A stretch of DNA of 64,000 nt from Candidatus Cloacimonas sp. (GCA_023227825.1 JALOCJ010000002.1:186001-250000), one strand, 5' to 3'; positions 48,301 through 53,794 are shown, numbered from the stretch's first letter. Numbers and translations are program-made. Notes: a model not told the origin generated them from the sequence alone.

Positions 48301-49337
48301 GAACTTACATTATCAATATTCTGGCAAAAGATAATGCGGGAAATCAAGCAATGGCAACTCGTAACTTCATTGTTACACCAGCTACTGCTCCTACGATTAG
48401 CTTCACCGATATTGCCTGGTTGAATTCTGTAGGTCCTAATAACCTTAACTTCACAATTAATGCAGTAGTTCCTGTTAATGTTACCGCTAATGTAATTACT
48501 TATCCTTCGGGAGCAACCCTAATGGGCCCGCTTTCCGTAAATCCTGAAGGTGGTATTTACACTGTAATATTGAATGGTGGTATGATTCCTGCGGGTGAGA
48601 CCTCTGTTCGCTTGCAAGTAATTGCTACCGATCAATTTGGTAATATAACTGAAGCTAATCACTATTATGGTGTGGATCGTTCTACTCCTTTAATCACTAT
48701 TCTTAATCCTGTAAATGGTGCGGAAATTACTTTGGTGGATGAGACCACTAAAGTTAGAATTGAAGCCCGGATCAGTGATCTGATTCCACCTCTGAAGAAT
48801 GGTGGTAAAAACAGTTCCGGTTCAGGAATTGCCGGAAGCCGTATGGTGATTATTGATCCTCTTGGTATGGTAATTAGTGATGTTACAGCAGGTGCTGATA
48901 CTACTGAAATTTCCAAAGAAATAACAAATCTGATGCTTGGAACTTACACCGTGCGTGTAACTGCATGGGATAAGGCAGGTAACCAGGCAATGGAATCAAT
49001 TAACTTCACAATGATTGCTGCTCCTCTACCTCCTGCTGAACTGGCAATTTCTGATGCTTATGCTTATCCCAATCCCAGTATTGATGGAACTGCCAAATTT
49101 ACCGTTACCTTAACAAATGGTGCTTATGTGAACATCCACATTTATGACTTTGCGGGTCGTGAAGTTCGCACCTTAAGTTCAAGTGGTAAAGTGCAGGGCA
49201 AGAGTAAAGCAGAGATCGTTTTTGACGGTCGAAATAATGATGGTGTAAAACTGGCACGCGGAGCATATTTTGCCCGTGTGATTGCCAACGACGGCACGAA
49301 GATAGTAGAAAAGGTAGTTAAGATAGCTATCAAGTAA
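30375..49337 (+). CDS. Giant (6,320-residue) exported multidomain Ig-like protein with T9SS-like C-terminal domain
   Basis: The longest gene here. A signal peptide (MKRKFRTTLFLVVLFVLTAT then SLFAAPP) is followed by about twenty Ig-like beta domains, whose boundaries repeat a V/I-D-x-x-x-P theme: VIDNVAPT near 31,710, VDNCAPN near 39,700, VDTIAPN near 42,090, IDTQAPD near 43,630, VIDNSAPV near 48,020, VDRSTP near 48,670. Five Asp-rich loops resemble calcium-binding or dockerin loops (residues about 470, 2640, 3431, 3617, 5623). The last ~85 residues (YPNPSIDGTAKFTV, NIHIYDFAGREVRTL, LARGAYFARV) are an FlgD-Ig/T9SS-like sorting domain. Cysteine is nearly absent (I noticed two). It should be a fibrous, outer-surface adhesin or sheath component. 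GAGGT lies before the ATG; a GTG two codons earlier is possible. Confidence 0.9.
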   Translation: MKRKFRTTLFLVVLFVLTATSLFAAPPVLTSDNISAVPESGSLTIGSTITITATDVNNITNPDLQFQGAKVDLTQLGGPTELEMNKISNAPGQGRWRISYTVTLGSIDGVANRQFSVTAYNADGETNTLYPNTYTVDNVPSMNNSDFVGTPYLRINDSNSLETMKAGDTVHLIASFKPYIQKVWIDWGATFTGGPIMEYTVNASGTITASYTGTAGSLLGNYNSDLSVKIIKMQSITTDAGGPYLSSPSWFRSVSKNSSGFPIAADLNPPSVIDAWDLYYSTADSLRFSPGGLASVDGYNTFPNTFDIYLKLPDWGELGGPTEITLSFFSENRFPTFERTFSLMDSPPTVTALSGDVLKITWDGKNAQGQVISPNGTVTIGITLKSIKDFVGNAAILTQDPENAGIEFPPYGNMNDPANHALIHHSGELPHVGHTIFNRIHVVIDNVAPTYAMQPTLTNTNNSIITRLINDEDNDGVWDTGEQIYYNNSNNEGISSVIDFTFQTERQYSQDDNNKRHEYQHYWIVVEKEGTSPVERWYWTGSGWDLISNFNQAIDIIQIPFVTNPNDGGNQLSDLITINWDLGTLPSTIFSGSIGTGTTYKITAYVQDTAGNIVRSDQNLEVSITDVYMNIPYVQNINITSEHASGLGGLPITTGGVKNFYLNASYGDDDPSYAGPYTGQYYDTEDEVTIEIEVNDKNYLRETQSVELRFTQLDIPNPKIRYINRDQFDADNKATITISADDIPTSKGSVSPGTQWEVGGANLANNYIQVISHAIEYGVQDTLSFNALGSCLFNLVIPPAPDYPDPNWDVYNLAVSDTIFSPGDPRNTYDAVANPANDGLDDITDISFTIPDGSYISWRLEITDEDNLIRQWYGHINTETPFTPLPFTFNGLSQTLIPAVGPLDTKPLTVTLYIEPDPMSDPGYLPPPANIYPYIDITVDNTNPTLISGPGTTIDNTDPEMEHKIVLSTGTPVVTEMENTLMLTVYTNEPLPDNFEIAGGWQALIRGKDDFNHFTEIINPTNNDTVTATINNVTASPDNKTFNITISVNHLAGTVTYQDAILALRLPWDNASNPGRYNNPSALYTDIYHQDSAEYYLIFNILDGKPKIDYITFSHRGVEGKASYNAGIWDSSYIQSWVGPWIAAPSDARKATLIARVTGGAYRNMNTTWTADLRALLGIDATNANVPPTTAIFSGNTPNESRVWTLTWELNIPETMANGFQDNSMLNIPITIITRDGNNPIAHMETKNISIKVDKKAPTVSATATAILADGNQQNYNLTVSDGSGSGVYWDTVQGNPYGFVGETLTLTPSTDMTLLDIGNATFKITILSNTAVKYFSAQYVVRDKMGNVFTYTRYLNVDPIPNLSNVSINTGAGYYVPGRSLVVSWSLSYSQRATGGLLTLSAPGVDLSSYNRNLTAAQLQNGSYTYTSFINDTSLDGKILTATVTGWTTGYSDPTSPITSNRNFTYGNNYDTITVDTKPVINSVTFKLNGTIINHLVPNNMTGITIEATVTSPNPLREDQTTIAMISPSGTLTGNFTFTTGPTITTNGSNKTITWSGVEFNNLNWTPLSDLKVARFNVNTKTNANGDPNGYAATQYMHDMAVMKNPITVIQGKTGRDAYAGTDPNNWFAPEHFLHTEFTFVTTVNQTNPPILADFDLIEDDISNNWLAPKPVGSGSTKTTLPQSLVRGTAITNTISVNAYKYMAKWVITPDAQSIWSAYQDGDSINIDFNYQQVTGEESITKFIKVDKEVPEYDNVLEIATGTATTPGSWQQIQPGFPLTSSTVSIALNPQTGTWTSGQSLYVKVKGIDSGSGVRDIVTPTVSSTNWTIAPHNPQPAEDGDLFRIYKLTPVNPNNVTASSILTLTFGTVQDSVGHINYGSPNNSTDPNWTGIQPTVTFNFRADYATTHEFIRAYKYLGINTPEGRQDWTTAPYVQAGSPIGVMLKLVPPVPDRGTNVDYIEVSSVELNTKYITNVIGGTDSWVTLANDPVTGVYYLNTDRIVNSNYNHGAGISLQYRINYLIHYTDTTTSTPSPFISAVIQNVGIVDKQPPEFIFANNDPTNPLNQRSVFIWSGSIGPTDEGYVVPGDNDGTVKLIFKDNSGYEDTNTKPTVKFTNLNQFVTGMPATYEVPDDYIAHYNTYSISIDNQTYNYTDVWVASLENLSIYAQIPPIYSTTIGYEVYDVVGNGPAEGDRYVEIAADGPIVPVIRHAEIVTTVPGTGSNVYNYISQGVPATMKFYIHTAEQVYIEDVWIDPVSGVQYGTKSVPVAIDVNDPGNHNANWLVTIPVTPNNINQYDNITFVVHSKRQPFGAPMFTGTFSVPVIVDGKEFSMNSPQVVGIGHLQKPGMVGPGADASITIQFNDIGELIVGDGVTSLPVNIENWFHIQNSNPPAFINIYDPVIDINGNDVLATWFFNSEDINQTLPQNVNQLAFSVNYQNIWGHTASSSWNFNFDQKPPVISPDGITFYNADNELLQTENYHSNNYIANNSDWKKVRFTLNDPDLRTGVVGSGINIIDINLEREAETYLPIPDPLANMTKTYNPAGYIELKFNGDFSAFDLAEGYYQFTIITDDILVNEATYIQRFLYWHQPSQMEIIPPNGSTLSVLDDEGNITQQQVTAFPYDPTGQVQGVQFFLYQDVDANGVYDANVDIDVTAHLSNDTINTIDTIAPYTVMWNFDAPEYKYLETDIYNSERTRKFLLRASILSEGGRAVSDSIVVINVTDNQPPIPNDPIVTGNTEIDYLNQANNILNLTVTFNPEWIDADSIRFEIKDTYGNLIKEITVPNQNGTAIVDWNYYNDNQPNESITPGTYYIYAIGMDIVGNEGTAENYATVHITNPGSNITYNLKMVDVRGFADEEEILDNPIYGANNPAENLGNLRLDADFYNITDPDNGSLEGVSAITFKAIVTNNVTGDVDTVDVINDTSLQPDYPSSGPIFVNPDIMNNTISIFVPDSFYMPAGYNDQRDISYEFFIDLTFIHDAIPQPPVYRSIRLDYYAPVVNITEATPYITWSRGNEFKVTGDIDDVNTIMLNWSRDNTTWLEAQNDNYQTLPFQIINEIPPYILFQNWNTAGGNDNTLLDYEGSVWVKVVATDSLGNTKDSNPVQLYVDNCAPNTPVTHIAYRTHYDVEATEDENAYNTLHALGTLPGEDNHTITVVTSSQDYGTSNLRIYVDPAQITGLSGEAIGENYDWNNMASWYNNNTNDFRPPVHLYHGKSHTNDLGSIEWTSGALYDHETWNGLYGFEIPSTLLRNGGYEYHYFIVAANDTRGNFEGDSADSLGNFFDGELSDLEKAAAIDLNVIIQNIADVEMIVTGPSNNAIVGEWVNLAAKVISNDGNVSVDNVLFQRKVGNLWQDIATVPNSPVSDVKFHLYRKDIPDYDGLPYVPGVHLYVNDIPKGELLWDSATQSWSNTFEFAQSVTAYHFKYYLDLNNDGIINVLDENIANQLGNPNMYKIEVDPNGFNSFEVTPWVTYLNTETLPDGLYEFRAVPIDSQGEPLFNHLSPSLWLHIDNTSPQTTIETIGGVDRIRVVLDPDNVDEHYELAKLVADVEELLVATDDVVTVSYQYSAQNPNAIIRRWVEIDSITSNPINMASNYPTNFLVGDGIFAPLIDNIDNDADGLVDEADEAEAEFYLRAIAQDRAGNYYTSNVIIITVDGNAPLMKVENINGQLMADTQNIFIIPTTGDIIITANDITPDVFDEPVEAYFEYIFRPSVNDNWSSPIPIELDLSTGEPVWKTVTNGSASQLLPANIIHEGYFGFRAVSRDMLWNIDIASTPFTYVVFNDNEGTIAHIVSLGANPNLPGNPPIDIISEEYAFAQNYTYYNGNINIHIDNPLEIVTVTAKWAESENGPWININTVPTNNQENIQIPWLVPVISRAPYIYLQVFAQDEYANTETSEIIKLYVDTIAPNANVLLLTHRVEPISQKKVLDTTENIQIVVEYTHLPEVNLIDVQNAIVRIVNADSTTIVEKSSIFNIVNSPTHSSFLITVDDMIQQGIDDGIYHLNIELTDFAGNTAMILPADYQELYIDTHAPDSLEIISTSHPNYIAVYSEEAIDFEVSYDDLIGLGDIGALTAKFTYMNAMDVVNTYTLDTQNQKINFTWNPSEAFEQYIIAGEMNIVINAEVKVKDLLGNEGIVPNTANIFTLTYGIPGNTRLMAITDVVNGNREIHYVNWNLAIPQVQEMVGTNHTGIAEPLELYAYIPHQAEIPTSVDFAYKLQGDTLWIPIATDTDGQSWDFIDADFLEQYQRQYSASWDIFSLAGGAYEIRVSSHYLVDTSHSVAVVNIYNGTIIPQPNVNGLVDTTVQRGETYTISSPSFTGSAEYLQSVIYKYRYVSVNNSIVSPVSQWMYFGDVNGTEIFDWISDPYTFEWTVYPYYLFNNTIQVVAFAKDIWGTETPINSIINNNAYALVQIIDTQAPDAAISYTWNGFTYPDLDPEPDWISGVVDSTMTITATITSDVELADLVRVEFKFNDELIGTVNAEDVILPNIEIVWNELPQATNVTNGVLKVITYDVYGNSNEVTTTLNIDNVLPTADFTVPEDIERETTLVLNANPIDNLSGLLNVTYAYAPVPDPDSTWIHIETVVETPWTSSWIVPANLIFGAEYIVQAKVTDTVGNILNVTDTFTVIDNHTPMHIVSVAGHIPVNGIIPVRIHNNVNVVTQVNDINIPRVEYVIRAVGATDWTHLEYAEVVGTNANVLLTDVLTAYAEGDYELGIRAREARVTLGQVSDMVTLTIDHSFAITTAESVPASNGFFNGETFAVNFTVNTDDEIEPNSVALQYHIIGIDGANDPWRDPVLGNAEVTRTGTNAYLATFSGIEIYHHDNVLLNGMLDFRFSVSDLAEETPNTDNNTIITNVMYDTTDPEIVLNGITGNGVTENEGNYTIQLATTATLDVNTFDVLYGQITQVASGIEKVEIWYNYNGVDVLMGTDTEAPYSINWNTAGLAVGDYLLGILAYDKAGNVNGLAKTVTIVPPATWEPFALITAMSFNGDNANQDILYAEVDNWNNEAIDAVTFEYFANNIWTPFATIANPTATPFAVQFNAELMNAATKIRTVVTYNAGLISTNKPELNVTYDAAEGGKLVATNPTITANVFYNNEVRISGALSAPIVTTLYNGVYANTPAVQIVNGTPTAFFNIPNHGEYEFWTASIDYENWVMQLNSTVLNTTNIGTITHNGIALPVPNGSFAYYENVEPAIALPLGYTELSNPAQTAFILNPQGNINLTVTLAATPDPAAGTIVGMYYNGNQWINVTANVTGNVATFTAPSGFIYAVGQYTGTVDFNVVFNSIEPQYINATNNELWTVANPSTIKFFVYDGLTDGGYTTPAAGEITYQMYIDEIAVPASYNNGFITAANILDLTAGNHIASVMVTRNNVNISAEKAFKVDITAPVIVATGTQLTVTDRTLSATITDPETAISDVHLYVMGWNSDITVPLVNMTVSGDTYSYTLTMDDLNALGYVINYTMEMQAVWNADNNLEMNSVTEPVNYTVNIEGPAITFTGFANGWWLNPTFNTPLTFTVTVPQGRTITNEGVWVDLYEVTAAGENQIQQMTLAPVSVSGNVYSYSFNFGQLLSPMATAVKLYVEAIDNYNIVNQSQQSYGIDMAAPVVWALAPVGAPIDNDGDGLYNEDVPNGVNEDLDWVDLDHDGFWDLEEPQIVDEDPLDYYPAVLAQGTDVVVAIAFEDFQGIQIQMRGTDSGRTGEKNNRTSLMYYTGASGIDVTDIHVTLNGAAVNGTITNGTFTHDAGILPAGHYTVVAAVGDIVGNVGSLAYEFEVVGGAPTIVINPLNGNWWLNTTGTNTFTFTVTSVAQLANGGVVANVYAEPSNTLIQGPITPTEGADNQYSVILYGGVVPADQTAVRLEVIATDVWGGTSTSNQVYVIDNSAPVIIINSPVENAQFNPGATVNIMATISDIVGTKGTGMRSVLNGPKDKTGSGIDEVYLTVFAPNGETVVTDSTTAQVISKPLIVTEYGTYIINILAKDNAGNQAMATRNFIVTPATAPTISFTDIAWLNSVGPNNLNFTINAVVPVNVTANVITYPSGATLMGPLSVNPEGGIYTVILNGGMIPAGETSVRLQVIATDQFGNITEANHYYGVDRSTPLITILNPVNGAEITLVDETTKVRIEARISDLIPPLKNGGKNSSGSGIAGSRMVIIDPLGMVISDVTAGADTTEISKEITNLMLGTYTVRVTAWDKAGNQAMESINFTMIAAPLPPAELAISDAYAYPNPSIDGTAKFTVTLTNGAYVNIHIYDFAGREVRTLSSSGKVQGKSKAEIVFDGRNNDGVKLARGAYFARVIANDGTKIVEKVVKIAIK

Positions 49338-49346
49338 ATTGGTGAA

Positions 49347-49372
49347 GAGGGGAGGGGAGCTCCCCCTCCCTT
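49347..49372 (+). promoter_or_regulatory. GC-rich stem-loop between the giant gene and the PorV-like gene
   Basis: GGGGAGGGGAGCT pairs almost completely with AGCTCCCCCTCCC. There is no T run after it, so it is unlikely to stop transcription fully; it may protect the 3' end of the upstream message or slow polymerase. The ribosome-binding site of the next gene (AAAGGAAGG) follows within 10 bp. Confidence 0.6.
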
Positions 49373-49394
49373 CCAACCGAAAGGAAGGAAAAAA

Positions 49395-50351
49395 ATGAAA
49401 CAAATTAAATTAGTACTGATAGCCCTGATACTGATGATTTCACTGTCTTCTGTCTTTGCTGAAGATAATTCTGCAGCAGTATATCAATTGCTCGGTATAG
49501 ATGCCCGTTCTAATGGTATGGGTGGAACTGGAACCGCGTTTTTGGATAATGTCTCAAGCGCATACCTGAATCCGGCAGTTTTGGCAGATGTTAAAACAAT
49601 AGAATTTACTTCAGGCACAAGACAGAATATGGCTTGGGATAGAAATCATAATGCAGTTGCTTTAGGGTTTGTTTTGCCCATAGGTTATGTTGCTGCATCC
49701 TGGCAAAATGCTACTGTTAGCGATATTCCAGGATACGATATTAATGGCAACCCTATAGGGGATTTTAGCAATAGTGATAACACTTTAGCTTTAAGTTATG
49801 CTGCCAAAATCTCCAAGCTGAATTTAGGCATTACGCCCAAGTTCTATCTCTCCAATCAAGATAATGATTCCGATACCGGTTATGGAGTAGACCTGGGATT
49901 CCTCTATCATATCAATCGCTATTTTAATGTGGGAATGGTAGTTAGGGATTTAATAGCCAGTTATCCTGGAGAAGAAGATGACATTCCGGTAGAGTTCATT
50001 CCTGGAGTTGCTGCTTATCCAATACCGGGTATGATTATTGCCGCAGACCTTTCCGGTCGCGATAATTTTGAGGAGTCAAAATTGCGTTTGGGAGTTGAAT
50101 ATTGGCTCGGCGTTAGAGATGAAGCTGAAATTGGCTCCAGTTTATCCGGAATTCGTATTAGAGAGAGTGCAACCTGGTCTGATATCCTATCCAAAGTTCA
50201 AGCTGGAATTCGTGCCGGTGTTAATGACGGTGCTTTTACAGCTGGTGCAGGACTGCGGTTTAAGATGTTAGAATTGAATTATGCATTCCAGATGGCACAT
50301 GATGAATACTTGAATGATACTCATTCAGTTTCCCTGTTACTGCGTTTTTAA
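49395..50351 (+). CDS. PorV/UPF0164-type outer membrane beta-barrel protein
   Basis: A 318-residue protein. Signal peptide MKQIKLVLIALILMISLSSV then FAED, followed by the family hallmark LLGIDARSNGMGGTGTAFLD and SSAYLNPA, as in PorV/PorQ/UPF0164 proteins of the FadL-like barrel superfamily. Alternating hydrophobic strands run to a terminal Phe (HSVSLLLRF), the outer-membrane insertion signal. In Bacteroidetes, PorV binds the C-terminal domain of T9SS cargo and carries it to the attachment complex. Its place directly after a giant protein with such a tail and before a PorE-like gene supports that role here. AAAGGAAGGAAAAAA lies before the ATG. PorV and its paralogues cannot be told apart by eye. 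Confidence 0.85.
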   Translation: MKQIKLVLIALILMISLSSVFAEDNSAAVYQLLGIDARSNGMGGTGTAFLDNVSSAYLNPAVLADVKTIEFTSGTRQNMAWDRNHNAVALGFVLPIGYVAASWQNATVSDIPGYDINGNPIGDFSNSDNTLALSYAAKISKLNLGITPKFYLSNQDNDSDTGYGVDLGFLYHINRYFNVGMVVRDLIASYPGEEDDIPVEFIPGVAAYPIPGMIIAADLSGRDNFEESKLRLGVEYWLGVRDEAEIGSSLSGIRIRESATWSDILSKVQAGIRAGVNDGAFTAGAGLRFKMLELNYAFQMAHDEYLNDTHSVSLLLRF

Positions 50352-50404
50352 AACGCTTGTAACCGGGATATCTGGTATGCAATAAAAAAATTGTGGGTGG
50401 TTTT

Positions 50405-50428
50405 CCCCTGAGGATTTTTTCTCAGGGG
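50405..50428 (+). promoter_or_regulatory. Stem-loop between the PorV-like and PorE-like genes
   Basis: CCCCTGAG (50405-50412) pairs with CTCAGGGG (50421-50428) around GATTTTTT. No T run follows, so it is not a classic terminator. It is the second hairpin in this three-gene unit, at the corresponding junction. Confidence 0.6.
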
Positions 50429-50454
50429 GGAGCCATCACATTAGAGGAGATATA

Positions 50455-53187
50455 ATGAAGAAACTAATAATCTGGTTGATAATCCTCCTGTCCTGCCAGT
50501 TTGCTCTCGCCTTGAATGATAACATCTATTTTATTAATGCCCGGCAATATTATGAATTGGGTAATTATGCTTCCGCGAAACAAAATCTGAATTTGATTCA
50601 GGCACCTGACAATCAGGATCCTGAATATGCCTTGTTGTGCGGGAAAGTCCATCTGGCTTTAGGGGATTATAAACAAGCGCATATTTGGCTATCTGAATAC
50701 CAAAAAAAATCATTGGGAGCAGACCCCTTAGTGCAGGAAGATTTGCTGCAGATGCTTTATGAGGTTGCTCTGTATCAAGAACAAACATCTGTTTCAGTGT
50801 CCCTGGGAAAATTGAAAGGCAGCATCAATACAAGTGATTCTGAATATGCTCCGGTCTTTACTCCAGACGGTAAATATATATATTTCAGTTCACTCCGATC
50901 CAGTAATTTCGGTAAGGAAAATATTTTTCTGTCTTTGCAGCAGAATTATGTATTCAGTGAAGCAATTGAAGTGGATGAACTTTGCACCGACTATAATGAA
51001 TCGTTTGGCTCTCTATCTATGGATGGTAATACTGCTTATTTATTTGGATACTATTCCAAAGATACAACTAATGGAGATATTTATCAGACAACTTTAGATA
51101 GTAAAGGACGCTGGACAAAACCCATAATGATTAAAGAGGTCTCCAGTAAATATTATGATCTGCAACCCTTTATCTGGCGTGATAAAGTTATGTTTTTAAC
51201 CAGCAACCGGGATGGTAATCATAATAATTATGATCTTTTTGTTTCTGAGAATATAAACGGAATATGGTCATTACCAGTTAATTTAGGTGATGTAATTAAT
51301 ACACCTTATGACGAACAATCACCTTTTTTAAGTCCGGATGGTAAATATCTTTATTTTGCTTCTTTCGGGCATAACGGTTATGGAGGTAATGATATCTTTG
51401 TTTCAACCAGAATTGGCAATTCCTGGACGGAATGGAGCAAACCGGTAAATATGGGTCCGATTATCAATTCTGTTAAGGATGATCGTTATTTTGTTATTGC
51501 TCCTGATGGTAGAACAGCATATTTATGTTCTAATCGCGTTGGTGGTATGGGTCAGGAAGATATTTATACAATAGACCTTGGCTTGCTGGATAAGATGAAG
51601 GAACAAATTGTTTTACTAACGGGAGTTAAGCCCACTGAAGAACAACCGGTTATTCCTCAAGTGTTTAATGAATTGAAAATCAGCGGTGTAGTTGTAGATG
51701 ATAAAAATCAACCTGTGAAAACAGATATTATATGGGTTTATAATCTTGGTGATAAAACATTTATGCGTATTATTGGCTCTGATGAATTAGGAACTTTTTC
51801 TTTTACCCTTCCCGGGGATGCCAAAGATATTGCTTTTGAAATCAATACTCCAGGATATAAAAAGACAACAGGTAAAATTGAAATTCCACCGGATAAGAAT
51901 GAAATTTTTGTTAATATTACTCTTCCCACAGAAACAGGTATTGGAGAAGGTGGAAATCTTGCTATCAACGGCAAAGTTCTGGATGAAGAAAACAATCCTG
52001 TTCAGTGTAGTATTCGCTGGAGTTATGTTTATGAAGGAGAATTAACTGAAGTTATTGTAGAAAGCAATAATGAAGGTGCCTTTAAACTCTACACACCCTT
52101 AATGGAAAAGCTTAAATACAGAATTGAAGAACCCGGCTATGCAGTGCGGGAAGAAATTATCACTATTCCTCAAAATGTGAATAGTTATGATACAATTATT
52201 CGTTTGGTTAAATTGGGGAAGGAAGTTACACTTAGCGGTAAGGTCTTTGACGAAAATGATAATCCTTTAATAGCTATGGTTGCCTGGATTTATGAAAGTG
52301 AAAATGAAATTATTGAATACCGGGTTGTAACGGATAGTAACGGTGACTACAGCATTTCTTTACCGCGTATGCCTAATTTGCAATATCGTGTTTCCAAACC
52401 CAATTATCTGCAGGTTTCCGGAGAAATAAATATTCCTGAAGATCAGCAAAATATAACTAAAAACTTCCGTTTATCCAAACTGGAAAAAGAAGCTGTCTTT
52501 GAACTGGAGAATGTAGAATTTGAATTTAATAAAGCAGTTCTTACTCCCAGGTCTCTGGAAATCCTGAAACCGGTTTTGGCTACAATGAAAGAAAATGAGA
52601 CCCTGGAAATTGAGCTTTCGGGACATACAGATAATATTGGCAGTAAACAATATAATCAAAAACTTTCCGAAGCACGCGCTAAAGCTGTTGCTGATTACTT
52701 AATCAAAAACGGCATTGATCCCAAACGCATTAAGACCGTTGGCTACGGATTTGATAAACCTATTGCTTCCAATTCCACTCCCGAAGGAAGACAAAGAAAC
52801 CGCAGAACCGAAATGAAAATTTTGGGCATTGAATATATGGAAGATACCTACGAAGATATAGAAAAAGAATTTTCTCAGGCAGAGAAAAAAGCCCGGGTAG
52901 TGAAAACCATTTCCAAGGATTCTATTTATGCAGTTACCCAAACAGGAATTCCTGCTTCTTTGGAAAACCAGTTTAAAACTATGATTAATCAGACCCTGGC
53001 TGATAAAAAACAATTCAATATTAAGGTTGACCTCTTCCTGGATAACGGCAAAATTCAGTCCGCCAATGTGCGTGACCTTTTGGGTAACCTGGAGGAACAA
53101 ACTACGGAAAAAATTGCTGATATGATGTTGGGTTGGAAAGTTCAATCTCAAGGCAGAAACATTTATTCCTTTACTGTGGAAAAATAA
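50455..53187 (+). CDS. PorE-type TPR/beta-propeller/CRD/OmpA protein
   Basis: A 910-residue exported protein (signal MKKLIIWLIILLSCQFALAL). Order of parts: TPR helices (about 25-115, ARQYYELGNYASAKQNL), a PD40/WD40-like propeller (about 120-375, with SPDGKYLYFAS and APDGRTAYLCSNR repeats), three carboxypeptidase-regulatory-like beta domains (from about 405, 503 and 590: SGVVVDDKNQPV, NGKVLDEENNPV, SGKVFDENDNPL), an OmpA-like peptidoglycan-binding domain (about 690-790, SGHTDNIGSKQYNQKLSEAR), and a 110-residue C-terminal extension resembling a TonB-C-like domain. Apart from extra CRDs and the extension this is the layout of PorE, which anchors the T9SS to peptidoglycan in Porphyromonas. GAGGAGATATA lies before the ATG. 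It is the last gene of the unit. Confidence 0.88.
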   Translation: MKKLIIWLIILLSCQFALALNDNIYFINARQYYELGNYASAKQNLNLIQAPDNQDPEYALLCGKVHLALGDYKQAHIWLSEYQKKSLGADPLVQEDLLQMLYEVALYQEQTSVSVSLGKLKGSINTSDSEYAPVFTPDGKYIYFSSLRSSNFGKENIFLSLQQNYVFSEAIEVDELCTDYNESFGSLSMDGNTAYLFGYYSKDTTNGDIYQTTLDSKGRWTKPIMIKEVSSKYYDLQPFIWRDKVMFLTSNRDGNHNNYDLFVSENINGIWSLPVNLGDVINTPYDEQSPFLSPDGKYLYFASFGHNGYGGNDIFVSTRIGNSWTEWSKPVNMGPIINSVKDDRYFVIAPDGRTAYLCSNRVGGMGQEDIYTIDLGLLDKMKEQIVLLTGVKPTEEQPVIPQVFNELKISGVVVDDKNQPVKTDIIWVYNLGDKTFMRIIGSDELGTFSFTLPGDAKDIAFEINTPGYKKTTGKIEIPPDKNEIFVNITLPTETGIGEGGNLAINGKVLDEENNPVQCSIRWSYVYEGELTEVIVESNNEGAFKLYTPLMEKLKYRIEEPGYAVREEIITIPQNVNSYDTIIRLVKLGKEVTLSGKVFDENDNPLIAMVAWIYESENEIIEYRVVTDSNGDYSISLPRMPNLQYRVSKPNYLQVSGEINIPEDQQNITKNFRLSKLEKEAVFELENVEFEFNKAVLTPRSLEILKPVLATMKENETLEIELSGHTDNIGSKQYNQKLSEARAKAVADYLIKNGIDPKRIKTVGYGFDKPIASNSTPEGRQRNRRTEMKILGIEYMEDTYEDIEKEFSQAEKKARVVKTISKDSIYAVTQTGIPASLENQFKTMINQTLADKKQFNIKVDLFLDNGKIQSANVRDLLGNLEEQTTEKIADMMLGWKVQSQGRNIYSFTVEK

Positions 53188-53213
53188 CACTCTGATAAAT
53201 TAACTATACTAAA

Positions 53214-53247
53214 GAATCCTGGAGCTTGCTTCAGGATTCTTTTTTTT
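53214..53247 (+). terminator. Rho-independent terminator of the giant gene/PorV/PorE unit
   Basis: GAATCCTG (53214-53221) pairs with CAGGATTC (53232-53239), followed by TTTTTTTT at 53240-53247. Confidence 0.93.
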
Positions 53248-53794
53248 GCCAAACAGGGTGAGTATCGTCTCTCACAGATGGCACAGATTGTTCGGATTAA
53301 AAGAGATACAAGGTGTGATGGCAGCAGCTTTTTCCGGAATGAAATTACAAGATAAAAGCTATGCTCCCGTCATCGGTTTAATTTGGCAATTTACCTTGTG
53401 GACTTTGTTTTACTACCTGTTGCCTGGTCATTTCTTTAACGCCTCTTTAACGATTCTTTAACAATACCTTAACTTCGTTAAGGAATCGTTAAAGAAGGGT
53501 TAAAGAAGCATAAAGGATTCAACTTGGCAGGGATTCACTGCAGACAGGAAAATATTTATGCATTCTCATTATGAAAACTACAAAAGAGAGATTTGCCAAC
53601 AGAGTTTGTTCTTTTTTTGGATAAAAACTCCTTATCATTTTGCGGATGCAGGGAAGTATTTAAAATTTTATAGGATAACTGCCAGTAAAGATGAAAAAGA
53701 TATAAAGTCCTTTAGAAACCTTCAATTTGTTTGGTAAAGCAGAATTTATCAAACCGGGTTTCCCGGATATTATTATTCCGGTGTGAACGAACAT
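53248..53794. repeat. Spacer with TTAACG-rich palindromic repeat, copy 3
   Basis: The repeat spans about 53417-53541, from GTTGCCTGGTCATTTCTTTA through the CCTTAACTTCGTTAAGG palindrome to AAGGATTCAACTTGGCAGGG. A CACAGATGGCACAGATT word lies at 53275-53291. The plus-strand frame at 53246-53461 lacks a ribosome-binding site and runs into the repeat, so it is not annotated. No gene is seen in the remainder. Confidence 0.8.

Noticed and set aside
30963..49200. Many short minus-strand ORFs inside the giant gene
   Set aside because: All are antisense shadows rich in Ile, Ser and Asn with no ribosome-binding sites, while the plus strand has one uninterrupted frame.
53246..53461. Short plus-strand ORF after the PorE-like gene
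   Set aside because: It starts in the terminator T run, has no ribosome-binding site, and ends in the TTAACG repeat.
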